55,510 nt of DNA from Hyphomicrobiales bacterium (GCA_900470805.1 UCCA01000025.1:31058-86567); one strand, 5' to 3'; positions 41,105 through 50,651 are shown, numbered from the stretch's first letter. A program made the numbers and translations. The notes: a model not told the origin generated them from the letters alone.

Positions 41105-42943
41105 TCATTTGGCAGCGGATGAAGACCACCAGGTATCCGGGAAGCCGGTGGCATAGGTCGGGTATTCGGCCGGCCGGGTGATGCTGTTCCAGTAGGCGAG
41201 CGACTGCGTGCCGCGATAAAACAGCGGCACCACATAATGCCCTGCGAGCAGCACTCGGTCGAGCGCCTTGATCGCCGCCACCTGCTGGTCCCGATCCGGC
41301 GCGAAGATCACCATGCGCACCAGCGCATCGATCGCCGGATCGTGCACGCCTGCGTAATTGTGCGAGCCCTGCTGGTCGGCGGATGCCGAGCCCCAGTAGT
41401 CGGATTGCTCGTTGCCGGGGTTCATCGTCTGCGCCCAGACGTTCCAGATCATGTCATAGTCGAAGCTGCGCACCCGGTTGGTGTATTGCGAGGCGTCGAC
41501 CGTGCGCACTCGCGCATCGATGCCGATCTTTTTCAGGTTATTGGTGTAGGGCACGGCCCAGCGCTCCAGCATCGGGCTCGACAGCAGGATCTCGAAGCTC
41601 AGCGGCTGGCCGGTCTTGACGTTGACCATCCGGTTGCCCTTGATCTCCCATCCGGCTTCCTTCAAGAGCCCGATCGCCTTGCGCAGGTTCGCGCGGCTCT
41701 TCTGCGGGTCGCCGCCGATCGGGTTCGTATAGGGCGTGGTGAAGACGGCGGGCGAGACCTTGTCCTTCAGCCCGTTGAGGATCTCGAGCTCCTTGCCCTC
41801 AGGCAGGCCGGAGGAGGCGAGCTCGGTGTTCCAGAAATAGCTGTCGATGCGCTTGTAGCTGTTGAAGGCGACGGTACGGTTCAACTCCTCGAAGTCGAAG
41901 CCGTAGTTCAGCGCCTCGCGCACCTTCTCGTCCTTGAAGACCTCGCGGCGCGTGTTCGGCACCAGCGCCTGCATGATGCCGGTGGCGCGCAGCGCATTGG
42001 CCACGTCTTCCTTTTTCACCCGCCCGTCCTTGACGGCAGGGAAGTCGTATCCGGTCGCCCAGCGCGCCGCCTGCGTTTCCTGCCAGTAGTCGCTGCTGCC
42101 GGCGCGGAACGCCTCGAACTCGACATCGCGGTCGCCATAATAGGTGTAGGTGATCGTGCGGAAATTGTTCTGCCCGACATTCACGTTGAGGTCCTTGCCC
42201 CAGTAGTCGTCGCGCAGCTCGTAGCGGATCGTCGCGCCGGGAGAAAAGGCGGCAATCTTGTAGGGGCCGGATCCCATGACGGGCTCCAGCGTCGTCTTCG
42301 AGATGTCGCGCGGCTTGCCGTCAGGCCCGGTGCCTTCCCACCAGTGCTTCGGCACCACGGTCAGCTGGCCGAGAATGTTCGGCAGCTCCTTGTTGTTCTT
42401 CTCGTCGAAGGTGAAGGTGACGTCACGCTCGCCCGATTTTTCAGCCTTCACCACATGCTTGTAGTAGTTGAAGGTGAGCGGGTTCAGCTCCTTGGTCTTG
42501 TCGAAGCTGAAGATCACGTCCTCGGGCGTGACGGGCTTGCCATCCTCCCACTTCGCCTCGGCCCGCAGCCGGAATGTCGCGCTCGACACGTCGTCGGGAT
42601 AGGACACGCCCTCGGCGAGCAGACCGTAGGAGGCGAGCAACTCATCGTCGGCCGATTTCATCAGCGTCTCGAACGGCCGCGTCAGCCCGATCGCCGTCTC
42701 GCCCTTGGAAAGGACGGGGTTGAACGTATCGTAGGTGCCTGAGGTCGAAAGCCGAAGGTTCCCGCCCTTCGGCGCATCGACGTTGACATAGTCGAAATGC
42801 GTGAAGCCCGGCTTGTATTTCAGCTCGCCGATGACCGACGTGCCGATCCGGAAAGCGGGCTCCTGGGCTGTCGCCTGCAAGGGCAGGGCGATCGCGCCGA
42901 AAAGAGAAAACACCAAACCAAGTCTCGACCACGCACGCGCCAT
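41105..42943 (-). CDS. yejA: Peptide ABC transporter binding protein YejA
   Basis: A 612-residue periplasmic extracellular solute-binding protein (family 5). The signal peptide (LGLVFSLFGAIALPLQATA) precedes mature sequence with KYKPGFTHFDYVNVDAPKGGNLRLS, typical of YejA. The ATG at 42943 begins the signal peptide; the frame extends far upstream without support. It is first in the operon yejA-yejB-yejE-(toxin pair)-yejF-ghrA. It probably has its own promoter in the 268-base gap shared with mepA. Confidence 0.92.
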   Translation of the reverse strand: MARAWSRLGLVFSLFGAIALPLQATAQEPAFRIGTSVIGELKYKPGFTHFDYVNVDAPKGGNLRLSTSGTYDTFNPVLSKGETAIGLTRPFETLMKSADDELLASYGLLAEGVSYPDDVSSATFRLRAEAKWEDGKPVTPEDVIFSFDKTKELNPLTFNYYKHVVKAEKSGERDVTFTFDEKNNKELPNILGQLTVVPKHWWEGTGPDGKPRDISKTTLEPVMGSGPYKIAAFSPGATIRYELRDDYWGKDLNVNVGQNNFRTITYTYYGDRDVEFEAFRAGSSDYWQETQAARWATGYDFPAVKDGRVKKEDVANALRATGIMQALVPNTRREVFKDEKVREALNYGFDFEELNRTVAFNSYKRIDSYFWNTELASSGLPEGKELEILNGLKDKVSPAVFTTPYTNPIGGDPQKSRANLRKAIGLLKEAGWEIKGNRMVNVKTGQPLSFEILLSSPMLERWAVPYTNNLKKIGIDARVRTVDASQYTNRVRSFDYDMIWNVWAQTMNPGNEQSDYWGSASADQQGSHNYAGVHDPAIDALVRMVIFAPDRDQQVAAIKALDRVLLAGHYVVPLFYRGTQSLAYWNSITRPAEYPTYATGFPDTWWSSSAAK

Positions 42944-43211
42944 TCGCCAGCCCCAATTGTTTCGCTGTCTGCGAGAATAGGCCAAAACGGGGCGAAAAAC
43001 AGGTGACGCTCTGGTTTTTATCCCGCGTCGCGCAATCGTGACCGCAGCGCACCGATCGCTGGCGTCTGGATACTCGGCCAACCCTAAAAACATCGATTCA
43101 CCAAAATTGCTTTTCACGGTAGATTCCCGGCAAATCACCTGGGTGAACTTCATCAGGTGCAATCACTCGACCCCGGCGACATCGCCGGTCGGCAGCAGTT
43201 CAGGACATGGC

Positions 43212-44279
43212 ATGGCATTTCGCATCGCCCAGGCGTTTTCATCCATCGGCAAACTGGCATTGGCAGCCGCGATCGGCGCCAGCATGATCGTCGGCGATGC
43301 CGCCGCCCAGCAGAAACCGAGCCCCAACAGCGCCAAGGCGCTGTTCGGCGGCGTCCAGCTGCCGACGCAGGGCGGCCCACAGCCTTTCGGCTTCTACGCC
43401 AAGGGCTGCATGGCCGGCGCCGAGGCGCTTCCGACCGATGGCCCCAATTGGCAGGCCATGCGCCTGTCGCGCAACCGCCGCTGGGGCAATCCGGCCATGC
43501 TGTCCCTGATCGAGCAGTTGTCGCGCGACGCCGCCAAGTATGACGGCTGGCCGGGGCTCTTGATCGGCGATATCGCTCAACCGCGCGGCGGCCCGATGAT
43601 AACAGGCCACGCCTCGCACCAGATCGGCCTCGATGCCGACATCTGGCTGACGCCGATGCCGCCCTACCGCATGACGGCGGAGCAGCGCGAGGCGCTGCCC
43701 TTCACCACCATGCTGCAGAAGAACGCCTTCCTCACCATCAATCCGAACGTCTGGACAGCGGCGCACGCCCGCCTCTTGATGCGCGCTGCGAGCTATCCGC
43801 AGGTCGAGCGCATCTTCGTCAATCCGGCGATCAAGAAGAAAATGTGCGACACCTGGACCGGCGATCGAACCAATCTCGGCAAGCTGCGCCCCGAATACGG
43901 TCATGATTCGCACTTCCACATCCGCATCAAGTGCCCGCCCGGCGCCGCCAATTGTAAGCCGCAGGCCCCCGTCGTCGCTGGCGACGGCTGCGACCAGTCG
44001 CTGGCATGGTGGTTCAGCCCGGCTCCCTGGGCAAAGCCCAAGCCGCCGAAGCCGGATGCCAAGCCGGTCAAGCCGCGCGAGGTCATGGTCTCCGATCTGC
44101 CCAAGGCCTGCCAGGCCGTTCTCGATGCCCCGTCCGTCTCGTCCATCCGCGCCGCGACCTATGGCGGACCGTCGGCTGCCGAGGCGCTGGGCGTTGCCCC
44201 GGCAGCCCAACCGGCTGCCGCCGATGACGAATTGCCCGATGTCGGCCCGGTGCCGGATGACAAGCCGGCGGCGCAGTGA
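43212..44279 (+). CDS. mepA: Penicillin-insensitive murein endopeptidase MepA
   Basis: A 355-residue exported metallopeptidase that cuts peptide cross-links in murein. Residues 1-33 form a signal peptide (SMIVGDAAA). The LAS-type zinc ligands and partners are visible and spaced as in E. coli MepA: His133, His136 and Asp143 in TGHASHQIGLDADI, then His231, His234 and His236 in GHDSHFHIR. A Pro/Lys/Ala-rich C-terminal tail (about 275-355) is longer than in E. coli. It is divergent from yejA. Confidence 0.92.
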   Translation: MAFRIAQAFSSIGKLALAAAIGASMIVGDAAAQQKPSPNSAKALFGGVQLPTQGGPQPFGFYAKGCMAGAEALPTDGPNWQAMRLSRNRRWGNPAMLSLIEQLSRDAAKYDGWPGLLIGDIAQPRGGPMITGHASHQIGLDADIWLTPMPPYRMTAEQREALPFTTMLQKNAFLTINPNVWTAAHARLLMRAASYPQVERIFVNPAIKKKMCDTWTGDRTNLGKLRPEYGHDSHFHIRIKCPPGAANCKPQAPVVAGDGCDQSLAWWFSPAPWAKPKPPKPDAKPVKPREVMVSDLPKACQAVLDAPSVSSIRAATYGGPSAAEALGVAPAAQPAAADDELPDVGPVPDDKPAAQ

Positions 44280-44379
44280 GGCGGATCATCAGTGCTCTTT
44301 CAAACGCCGATCGCTTCGTATAGAAGCGGTCAAATCGTTTGAATTTTGCCTTTGAATTTCCAGGGAGGGAGCTTCTTTG

Positions 44380-44763
44380 ATGGCCGGCCGCAAATGCCTC
44401 GCATTGATTGCGCATGACCAGAAGAAGGACGACATGGCGGAGTTCGCCAGGCGCAACGAGGCGATCCTCGCCGCCAACTGGAAGATCGTCGCCACGGGAA
44501 CCACCGGCGGCCGCGTTCTGGACGCCGCCCCCAGCCTCGATGTGACGCGCCTGAAAAGCGGCCCGCTCGGCGGCGACCAGCAGATCGGCGCGCTCATCGC
44601 CACCGGCGAGGCCGATGCCCTGATCTTTTTCGTCGATCCCCTGACCCCGATGCCCCACGACGTCGACGTCAAGGCGCTGATGCGCCTCGCCATCGTCTAT
44701 GATATCCCGATGGCACTCAACGAAGCGACGGCCGACAGGCTGATCGCCAATCTTCACGCATAA
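44380..44763 (+). CDS. mgsA: Methylglyoxal synthase
   Basis: A 127-residue cytosolic enzyme that converts dihydroxyacetone phosphate to methylglyoxal and phosphate, a bypass of lower glycolysis used when phosphate is low or sugar phosphates pile up. Phosphate-binding and catalytic landmarks are ALIAHDQKKDDM at the N-terminus, ATGTTGGRVLD, the GPLGGDQQIGA loop and DPLTPMPHDVDVKAL. GGGAGGGA lies before the ATG at 44380; a TTG one codon earlier is rejected. It is 30 bases before the glucokinase gene. Confidence 0.93.
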   Translation: MAGRKCLALIAHDQKKDDMAEFARRNEAILAANWKIVATGTTGGRVLDAAPSLDVTRLKSGPLGGDQQIGALIATGEADALIFFVDPLTPMPHDVDVKALMRLAIVYDIPMALNEATADRLIANLHA

Positions 44764-44793
44764 GCGGCGCGCACGCCAACAACGGAACCTGCC

Positions 44794-45822
44794 ATGCACC
44801 AGCTCGACAAAAGCGACGCCTCCATGCCTTTCCCGATCCTGATCGGCGATATCGGCGGCACCAATGCCCGTTTCGCTGTCATCGAGACCGCGACGTCGGA
44901 TCAGGTCGATTATCCCAACGTCCGCACCGCCGATTTCGAGACCATCGATGATGCCATCCGCGCCACCATCCTCGAGAAGGGCGTCAAGCCGCGCTCGGCC
45001 ATCCTCGCCGTTGCCGGCCCGATCGCCGACGACGAGATCCCGCTGACCAACTGCGACTGGGTCGTGCGCCCGAAGACGATGATTGCGGACCTCGGCTTCG
45101 AGGACGTGCTTGTGGTCAACGATTTCGAGGCACAGGCGCTGGCGATTTCCGATCTGTCCGCAGAACACCGCGAGCGCCTCGGCAATGCGGCGGCGCATGA
45201 GGACATGGTCGCGTCTCGTGTCGTCCTCGGGCCGGGCACCGGCCTCGGCGTCGGCGGCCTGCTGCATGCCCGCGATATCTGGGTGCCGGTTCCCGGCGAA
45301 GGCGGTCACGTCGATCTCGGGCCGCGCACCAAGCGCGATCTCGAAATCTTCCCGCATGTCGAGACCATCGAGGGCCGCGTCTCCGCCGAGCAGATCCTGT
45401 CTGGCCGCGGCATCGTCAATCTCTACCGCGCCATTTGCACGGCAGACAGCATCGATCCGAAATACGCCGATCCGGCCGACATCACCGCCCACGCGCTTGC
45501 CGAAAGTGACAAGACGGCCGTCGAGACGCTCTCGCTGTTCGCCACCTATCTCGGCCGCGTCGCCGGCGACATGGCGATGATCTTCATGGCCCGCGGCGGC
45601 GTGTTCCTTTCCGGCGGCATCAGCCAGAAGATCCTCCCGGCTCTGCGCAAGCCAGCGTTCCGCGCCGGCTTCGAGGACAAGGCGCCGCACACCCATCTCC
45701 TGAAAACGATCCCGACCTACGTCGTCACCCATCCGCTGGCGGCGCTCGCAGGGCTTTCTTCCTACGCACGCCGGCCGGACAGCTTTGGCGTATCGACGGA
45801 CGGCAGGCGCTGGGTGCGCTAA
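44794..45822 (+). CDS. glk: Glucokinase
   Basis: A 342-residue cytosolic kinase making glucose 6-phosphate from glucose and ATP. The ATP phosphate motif IGDIGGTNARFAV is near residue 17-29, the catalytic Asp region is VVNDFEAQA, the GPGTGLGVGGL motif follows, and the adenosine-side RGGVFLSGGISQKI lies near the end. Length fits the ROK-independent Glk group. It is co-directional with mgsA, 30 bases downstream, so both may be one transcript. Confidence 0.95.
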   Translation: MHQLDKSDASMPFPILIGDIGGTNARFAVIETATSDQVDYPNVRTADFETIDDAIRATILEKGVKPRSAILAVAGPIADDEIPLTNCDWVVRPKTMIADLGFEDVLVVNDFEAQALAISDLSAEHRERLGNAAAHEDMVASRVVLGPGTGLGVGGLLHARDIWVPVPGEGGHVDLGPRTKRDLEIFPHVETIEGRVSAEQILSGRGIVNLYRAICTADSIDPKYADPADITAHALAESDKTAVETLSLFATYLGRVAGDMAMIFMARGGVFLSGGISQKILPALRKPAFRAGFEDKAPHTHLLKTIPTYVVTHPLAALAGLSSYARRPDSFGVSTDGRRWVR

Positions 45823-45928
45823 CCCGTCCGAGCGCCCACCCTAGCCAAACCGGCGCCAACTCTTTATAGAGCCGCTCGAGCGCGAGCCGCATCGGCGGCT
45901 TGCATGGTCACGAGACAGGAAGCCTTTA

Positions 45929-47716
45929 TTGCGTTCACCCGATCCCCAGCAGCGCCCTGTTGACAGCGGCACGGTCACCGCCGTCCTGAAGCGCATCGTC
46001 GCCGAGAACGGCCGCGAGCACGTATGGGGCTATGTCGTCGCCATCAGCTGCCTCGTCCTCGTGGCGCTGTCGACGGCCTTCACCGCCTGGATCATGCGCT
46101 CCATCATCGACGAGGCCTTCGCCAATCGCCGGGCCGACGTCGTCTGGATCATCTGTCTCTCGATCTTTATCGCCTTCGTCATCCGCGGCTTCGCCAGCTA
46201 CGGCCAGGCCGTGGCGCTGTCGAAGATCGGCAACAACATCGTCGCCCGCTACCAGAAGCGCCTCTACGTGCATCTGATGTCGCTGTCCGTCGGCTATTTC
46301 AACGAGGCCCGCTCCGCCCGTATCGCAGCCCAGGTCAGCCAGAATGTCGGCGGCATCCGCGATGTCCTCAACCTGACGATCACCTCGACCGCCCGCGATC
46401 TCTTGACCTTCGTCGCGTTGCTGGGTGTCATGGTCTATCAGGATCCGCTGCTGAGCCTCGCCGTGCTGATCCTCGCGCCGCCGCTGCTGCTGGCGCTGCG
46501 CTACCTCTCCAAGCGCCTGCGCCAGGCCACCAAGGAAGCGATCGACCTCAACAGCCATGTGCTCGGCGCGATGCAGGAAACCATCCAGGGTATCTCCATC
46601 GTCAAGGCCTTCACGATGGAGCGGCAGCTCGAGGAGAAGATCAACAAGATCATCGTCGCCGCCGAAGGCCGCGCCAACAAGATCGCGAGATTGTCGGAGC
46701 GCAACGCGCCGATGACCGAAAGCTTCGCCGGTTTCGCCGTCGCCAGCGTGCTCGCCTACGCCGCCTATCGCTCGATCTACCAGAACGTGCCGCCCGGCGC
46801 CTTCTTCTCCTTCGTCACAGCACTTCTGCTCGCCTATGATCCCGCCCGCCGCCTTGCCAAGCTGCAGGTGCAGATGGAGCGTGCCGCCGTCAACGCGCGG
46901 ATGATCTACGAACTGCTCGACATGGAGCCGCGCCAGCGCGACCTGCCGGATGCCAAGCCGCTGGTCGTCACGCAAGCCCGCATCGAGCTCAACGACGTCG
47001 CTTTCGCCTACGGCAACGACAACGTCTTGAACGGCGTCACCTTCGTCGCCGAAGGCGGCAAGACCACGGCGCTGGTCGGCCCCTCCGGCGCCGGCAAGTC
47101 GACGATCATCAATCTCATCCCGCGCTTCTATGATCCGAAGGCCGGCGCCATCCTGATCGACGGACAGGACATCGCCCACGTCACCAAGCAGTCGCTGCGC
47201 GAGCAGCTGGCCTATGTCTCGCAGCAGCCCTATCTGTTCGAAGGCTCGATCCGCGACAACATCCGCTATGGTCGCCCGGAAGCGACCGATGCCGACGTCG
47301 AGGAAGCCGCCCGTCTCGCCTACGCCCATGATTTCATCCTGGCGCAGCCCGAGGGCTACGATACGCCGGTCGGCGAAAACGGCGTGACGCTCTCCGGCGG
47401 CCAGCGCCAGCGCCTGTCGATCGCCCGCGCTCTCGTCCGCAACGCGCCGATCCTCCTTCTCGATGAGGCGACCTCCGCGCTCGACACCGAATCGGAAGCC
47501 GCCGTGCAGAAGGCGCTCGACGAGGCCATGACCGGCCGCACCGTCGTCGTCATCGCCCACCGCCTTTCCACCGTCGTCCGCGCCGACAAGATCGTCGTCA
47601 TGCAGCAGGGCAGGGTGGTCGAGGAGGGCAATCACGAGACCCTTGCGAAGCGCATCGACGGCCTCTACGCTCGCCTCAACAATCTCCAGAGGCCGGCGGC
47701 CTCCGACACCTACTGA
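45929..47716 (+). CDS. ABC exporter, fused permease and ATPase (MsbA-like)
   Basis: A 595-residue half-transporter with six membrane helices (about residues 30-320), followed by an ABC ATPase domain. Walker A is GPSGAGKST, the signature LSGGQRQRLS, and Walker B LLLDEATSALD. It would act as a homodimer exporting a lipid-like or hydrophobic compound across the inner membrane; MsbA-like lipid A flipping is one option. The start is a TTG, supported by AGGAAG (45917-45922) six bases before it. dapB follows after 22 bases. Confidence 0.88.
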   Translation: MRSPDPQQRPVDSGTVTAVLKRIVAENGREHVWGYVVAISCLVLVALSTAFTAWIMRSIIDEAFANRRADVVWIICLSIFIAFVIRGFASYGQAVALSKIGNNIVARYQKRLYVHLMSLSVGYFNEARSARIAAQVSQNVGGIRDVLNLTITSTARDLLTFVALLGVMVYQDPLLSLAVLILAPPLLLALRYLSKRLRQATKEAIDLNSHVLGAMQETIQGISIVKAFTMERQLEEKINKIIVAAEGRANKIARLSERNAPMTESFAGFAVASVLAYAAYRSIYQNVPPGAFFSFVTALLLAYDPARRLAKLQVQMERAAVNARMIYELLDMEPRQRDLPDAKPLVVTQARIELNDVAFAYGNDNVLNGVTFVAEGGKTTALVGPSGAGKSTIINLIPRFYDPKAGAILIDGQDIAHVTKQSLREQLAYVSQQPYLFEGSIRDNIRYGRPEATDADVEEAARLAYAHDFILAQPEGYDTPVGENGVTLSGGQRQRLSIARALVRNAPILLLDEATSALDTESEAAVQKALDEAMTGRTVVVIAHRLSTVVRADKIVVMQQGRVVEEGNHETLAKRIDGLYARLNNLQRPAASDTY

Positions 47717-47738
47717 TACGGAATGATGGACGTCTGAC

Positions 47739-48563
47739 ATGAGCGATGCTGCGATGAAGCTGGTGGTGGTTGGTGCAGCGGGTCGCATGGGTCAGGCCTT
47801 GATCCGCATGGTCGCCGAGATCGATGGCGTCACGCTCCACGCCGCCGTTGCCCGCCCGGGCTCCGCCTTCGTCGGCAAGGATGCCGGCGAGATCGCGGGT
47901 CTCGGCCCGAACGGCATCGTCATCGGCGACGATCCTCTGGCCGCATTCCTGAACGCCGACGGCGTGCTCGATTTCACCACACCCGCCACGACCAACGAAT
48001 TCGCCGCACTCGCCGCCCAGGCCCGCATCGTCCACATCGTCGGCACCACGGGTTGCTCGACGGACGACGAGGCGAAGATATCCGCCGCCGCCCGCCACGC
48101 CCGCATCGTCAAGTCGGGCAACATGGGCCTCGGCGTTAATCTTCTGAGCGTGCTGGTCGAGCAGGCGGCGCGCGCGCTGGACCCGGCAGATTGGGACATC
48201 GAGGTTCTCGAGATGCACCACAAGCGCAAGGTCGATGCCCCGTCGGGCACGGCGCTGCTGCTCGGCGAGGCCGCAGCCAAGGGCCGCGGCATCGATCTCG
48301 CCACCCATTCCGTCCGCGTCCGCGACGGCCACACCGGCCCGCGCGAGGCCGGCACGATCGGCTTCGCCACGCTGCGCGGCGGCTCGGTCATCGGCGAACA
48401 TTCGGTCATCTTCGCCGGCGAGGGCGAGCGTGTCTCGATGGCGCACAGCGCCGGCGACCGCTCCATCTTCGCCCGCGGTGCCGTCAAGGCGGCGCTTTGG
48501 GCGCGCGACAAGAAGCCCGGCCTCTATTCCATGCTCGACGTTCTCGGGCTTTCCCAACGCTGA
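47739..48563 (+). CDS. dapB: 4-hydroxy-tetrahydrodipicolinate reductase
   Basis: A 274-residue enzyme of lysine and diaminopimelate synthesis. The nucleotide-binding VVVGAAGRMGQALIR motif starts the protein, the substrate loop VLEMHHKRKVDAPSGTA carries the catalytic His/Lys, and TLRGGSVIGEHSV comes near the end. The ATG at 47739 is used; a second ATG at 47754 is close. gpmA begins 21 bases after its stop. Confidence 0.96.
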   Translation: MSDAAMKLVVVGAAGRMGQALIRMVAEIDGVTLHAAVARPGSAFVGKDAGEIAGLGPNGIVIGDDPLAAFLNADGVLDFTTPATTNEFAALAAQARIVHIVGTTGCSTDDEAKISAAARHARIVKSGNMGLGVNLLSVLVEQAARALDPADWDIEVLEMHHKRKVDAPSGTALLLGEAAAKGRGIDLATHSVRVRDGHTGPREAGTIGFATLRGGSVIGEHSVIFAGEGERVSMAHSAGDRSIFARGAVKAALWARDKKPGLYSMLDVLGLSQR

Positions 48564-48584
48564 TCCCATCAGGAGGAATTTATA

Positions 48585-49220
48585 ATGAGCGGTACCCTCG
48601 TCCTCGTTCGCCACGGCCAGAGCGACTGGAACCTGAAGAACCTTTTCACCGGCTGGAAGAACCCTGAACTGACCGAACTCGGCGTTCAGGAAGCCAACAC
48701 CGGCGGCAAGGCGCTGGCCGATTACGGCATCAAGTTCGACATCGCCTACACCTCCGACCTGAAGCGCGCCCAGGATACGCTGAAGATCATCCTCGAAAAC
48801 GTCGGCCAGACCGGCCTCAAGACGATCAAGGACCAGGCGCTGAACGAGCGCGACTACGGCGATCTCTCCGGCCTCAACAAGGATGACGCCCGCGCCAAGT
48901 GGGGCGAGGAGCAGGTCCACATCTGGCGCCGCTCCTACGACGTTCCCCCTCCGGGCGGCGAAAGCCTGCGCGACACCGGCGCCCGCGTCTGGCCCTATTA
49001 CCTGACCGAAATCCTGCCCCGCGTGCTGCGCGGCGAAAAGGTCCTCGTGGCAGCCCACGGCAACTCGCTGCGCTCGCTGGTCATGGTGCTCGACAAGCTG
49101 ACCAAGGACCAGATCCTCAACGTCAACCTCGCGACTGGCGTCCCCATGGTCTACAAGCTCAACGCCGACTCGACGGTCGCTTCCAAGGAAGTGCTCGGCG
49201 ACATGTCCGGCGCCCACTAA
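48585..49220 (+). CDS. gpmA: 2,3-bisphosphoglycerate-dependent phosphoglycerate mutase
   Basis: A 211-residue glycolytic enzyme interconverting 3- and 2-phosphoglycerate. The phosphohistidine is His10 in LVRHGQSDWNLKN, and the second catalytic His is in AAHGNSLRSL. The family's ERDYGDLSG and PPPGGESLRDTG segments are present. Length is a little below the E. coli enzyme, as in alphaproteobacteria. AGGAGG precedes the ATG, and a strong hairpin follows the stop. Confidence 0.95.
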   Translation: MSGTLVLVRHGQSDWNLKNLFTGWKNPELTELGVQEANTGGKALADYGIKFDIAYTSDLKRAQDTLKIILENVGQTGLKTIKDQALNERDYGDLSGLNKDDARAKWGEEQVHIWRRSYDVPPPGGESLRDTGARVWPYYLTEILPRVLRGEKVLVAAHGNSLRSLVMVLDKLTKDQILNVNLATGVPMVYKLNADSTVASKEVLGDMSGAH

Positions 49221-49225
49221 ACATC

Positions 49226-49260
49226 ATAGCGCCGCGCGTCTCTCTGATGCGCGGCGCTAT
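49226..49260. terminator. Hairpin after gpmA
   Basis: A perfect 12-bp GC-rich stem (ATAGCGCCGCGC / GCGCGGCGCTAT) with an 11-base loop lies 6 bases after the gpmA stop and 23 bases before the end of the convergent regulator gene. With no T-run it may serve both strands. Confidence 0.65.
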
Positions 49261-49282
49261 CAGGACGGACCGGAACAACGTC

Positions 49283-49696
49283 TCAGTTTTTGGATGGATT
49301 TTCCGTTTGAGCCTGCGGCTTCCGCGCCGCCTCGAAATCCGGCAGCCGGTTGGCGATCCACTGCCATAGCCCCACCACCTCCACCAGAAGTTCGCCGCCC
49401 AACGGCGTCAGCTCGTATTCCACCCGTGGCGGCACCTGCGGGTAGAGCGTACGCGTCACCAGACCGTCGGCCTCCAGCGTCCGAAGCGTCTGCGTCAGCA
49501 CTTTCTGGCTGATGCCTTCCACCCGTTCCAGAACCCGTGAAAACCGCAGGGGCCCCTTGGCTTCGGCCAGGATGTGCATGACCCGTAGCGGCCACTTGGC
49601 GCTCGCGCGTTCCAGCATCTCGCGGGCCAGCGCATCCTCTGCGTCGGTCAGCGTCTCGCAGAAATCGAAAGTACCGTCCTCGACAATAGTTACCAT
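49283..49696 (-). CDS. HxlR-family transcriptional regulator
   Basis: A 137-residue winged-helix regulator. The HxlR pattern is clear: a short lead, then AKWPLRVMHILAEAKGPLRFS, the recognition helix in KVLTQTLRTLEADGLV, and the wing TRTLYPQVPPRVEYELT, ending with WQWIANR. The first Cys (CETL, near residue 14) may be a redox sensor as in several HxlR members; this is inference. The start at 49696 sits within the palindrome that is its likely operator. It is divergent from an SDR gene, its probable target. Confidence 0.9.
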   Translation of the reverse strand: MVTIVEDGTFDFCETLTDAEDALAREMLERASAKWPLRVMHILAEAKGPLRFSRVLERVEGISQKVLTQTLRTLEADGLVTRTLYPQVPPRVEYELTPLGGELLVEVVGLWQWIANRLPDFEAARKPQAQTENPSKN

Positions 49697-49725
49697 AAGG
49701 TATGTATAGATCCATCTGGTACCTT
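49691..49725. promoter_or_regulatory. Candidate HxlR operator
   Basis: AAGGTA-N17-TACCTT (49697-49725) forms an inverted repeat in the divergent gap. Its left half overlaps a compact TACC-ATAA-GGTA palindrome (49691-49702) that covers the regulator's start codon. The position between regulator and SDR gene fits auto- and target control. Confidence 0.5.
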
Positions 49726-49784
49726 CTTTCAAGAAGATACTGTCGAGCCTATATCGCTCCTCGACCGACAACAAGGAGATGACG

Positions 49785-50651
49785 ATGTCACAGGTTTGGT
49801 TGATTACGGGCAGTTCGCGCGGCCTCGGCAGGGCGCTGGCGGAGAGGGTGCTGGCCGATGGCCACCGTCTCGTTGCCACCGCGCGCGACCCCGCGCAACT
49901 GGAAGACCGCAAGCTGCGCCATGGCGATCATGTGCTGACGACAGCACTCGACGTTACCAGTGAACAATCGGCGCAGGCGGCGATCAAGGCGGCGGTGGAT
50001 AGGTTTGGCCGGCTCGACGTTCTCGTCAACAATGCCGGCTATGGCGACGTCGGATCGATCGAGGACACCAGCCTCGCCGACTTCCGCGCCCAGATCGAAA
50101 CCAACCTGTTCGGCACCATCATCGTCACCAAGGCGGCACTGCCTCTGATGCGCGGGCAGGGCGCCGGACACATCATCCAGGTCTCCTCCGTCGGCGGCCG
50201 CATCGGCCCGGCCGGCCGCGCGCCCTACGCGGCGGCCAAATGGGGCGTCGAGGGTTTCTCTGAAGTTCTGAGCCGCGAGGTCGGCCCGCTTGGCGTCAAG
50301 GTCAGCATCGTCGAGCCCGGCGGCTTTCGCACCGATTTCGCCGGCGCCTCGACGACGCTTCGCGAAGGCCGCCCTGAATATGACGAAACCGTCGGCAAGA
50401 TGGCCCGCTACCAGCGCGATTATGACGGCAGACAGCCCGGCGACCCGGCAAAGGCCGCCGCCGCCATCATCCACCTTGCCAGCCTCCCCAACCCGCCGCT
50501 GCGCCTGCTGCTGGGCAGCGACGCCATCCGCGCCATCGAGCAGAACGATGCGCTGAGAGCCACCGAGCACGCCACCTGGCGCGACCTCAGCCTCTCCACC
50601 GACTTCGACGCCGGCAACGGGGCAGGGCACTTTCCCTGGGAGGCGAGGTGA
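49785..50651 (+). CDS. Short-chain dehydrogenase/reductase
   Basis: A 288-residue NAD(P)-dependent SDR. The cofactor motif TGSSRGLG is at 8-15, NNAG at 82-85, the catalytic Ser at about 134-135, and Tyr148 and Lys152 in YAAAK. Arg12 and the Arg after beta-2 suggest NADP preference. The ATG at 49785 is chosen since AAGGAG sits 6 bases before it but touches the ATG at 49779. Its substrate is unknown. An aldehyde or quinone-like substrate would fit control by an HxlR protein. Confidence 0.88.
   Translation: MSQVWLITGSSRGLGRALAERVLADGHRLVATARDPAQLEDRKLRHGDHVLTTALDVTSEQSAQAAIKAAVDRFGRLDVLVNNAGYGDVGSIEDTSLADFRAQIETNLFGTIIVTKAALPLMRGQGAGHIIQVSSVGGRIGPAGRAPYAAAKWGVEGFSEVLSREVGPLGVKVSIVEPGGFRTDFAGASTTLREGRPEYDETVGKMARYQRDYDGRQPGDPAKAAAAIIHLASLPNPPLRLLLGSDAIRAIEQNDALRATEHATWRDLSLSTDFDAGNGAGHFPWEAR

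Noticed and set aside
44312..44328. CGCTTC-N5-GAAGCG hairpin between mepA and mgsA as terminator
   Set aside because: Only 6 base pairs, no T-run; too weak to list.
45935..47788. 617-codon open frame antisense to the ABC exporter
   Set aside because: The sense strand has complete ABC motifs; the antisense product is a shadow of high third-position GC.
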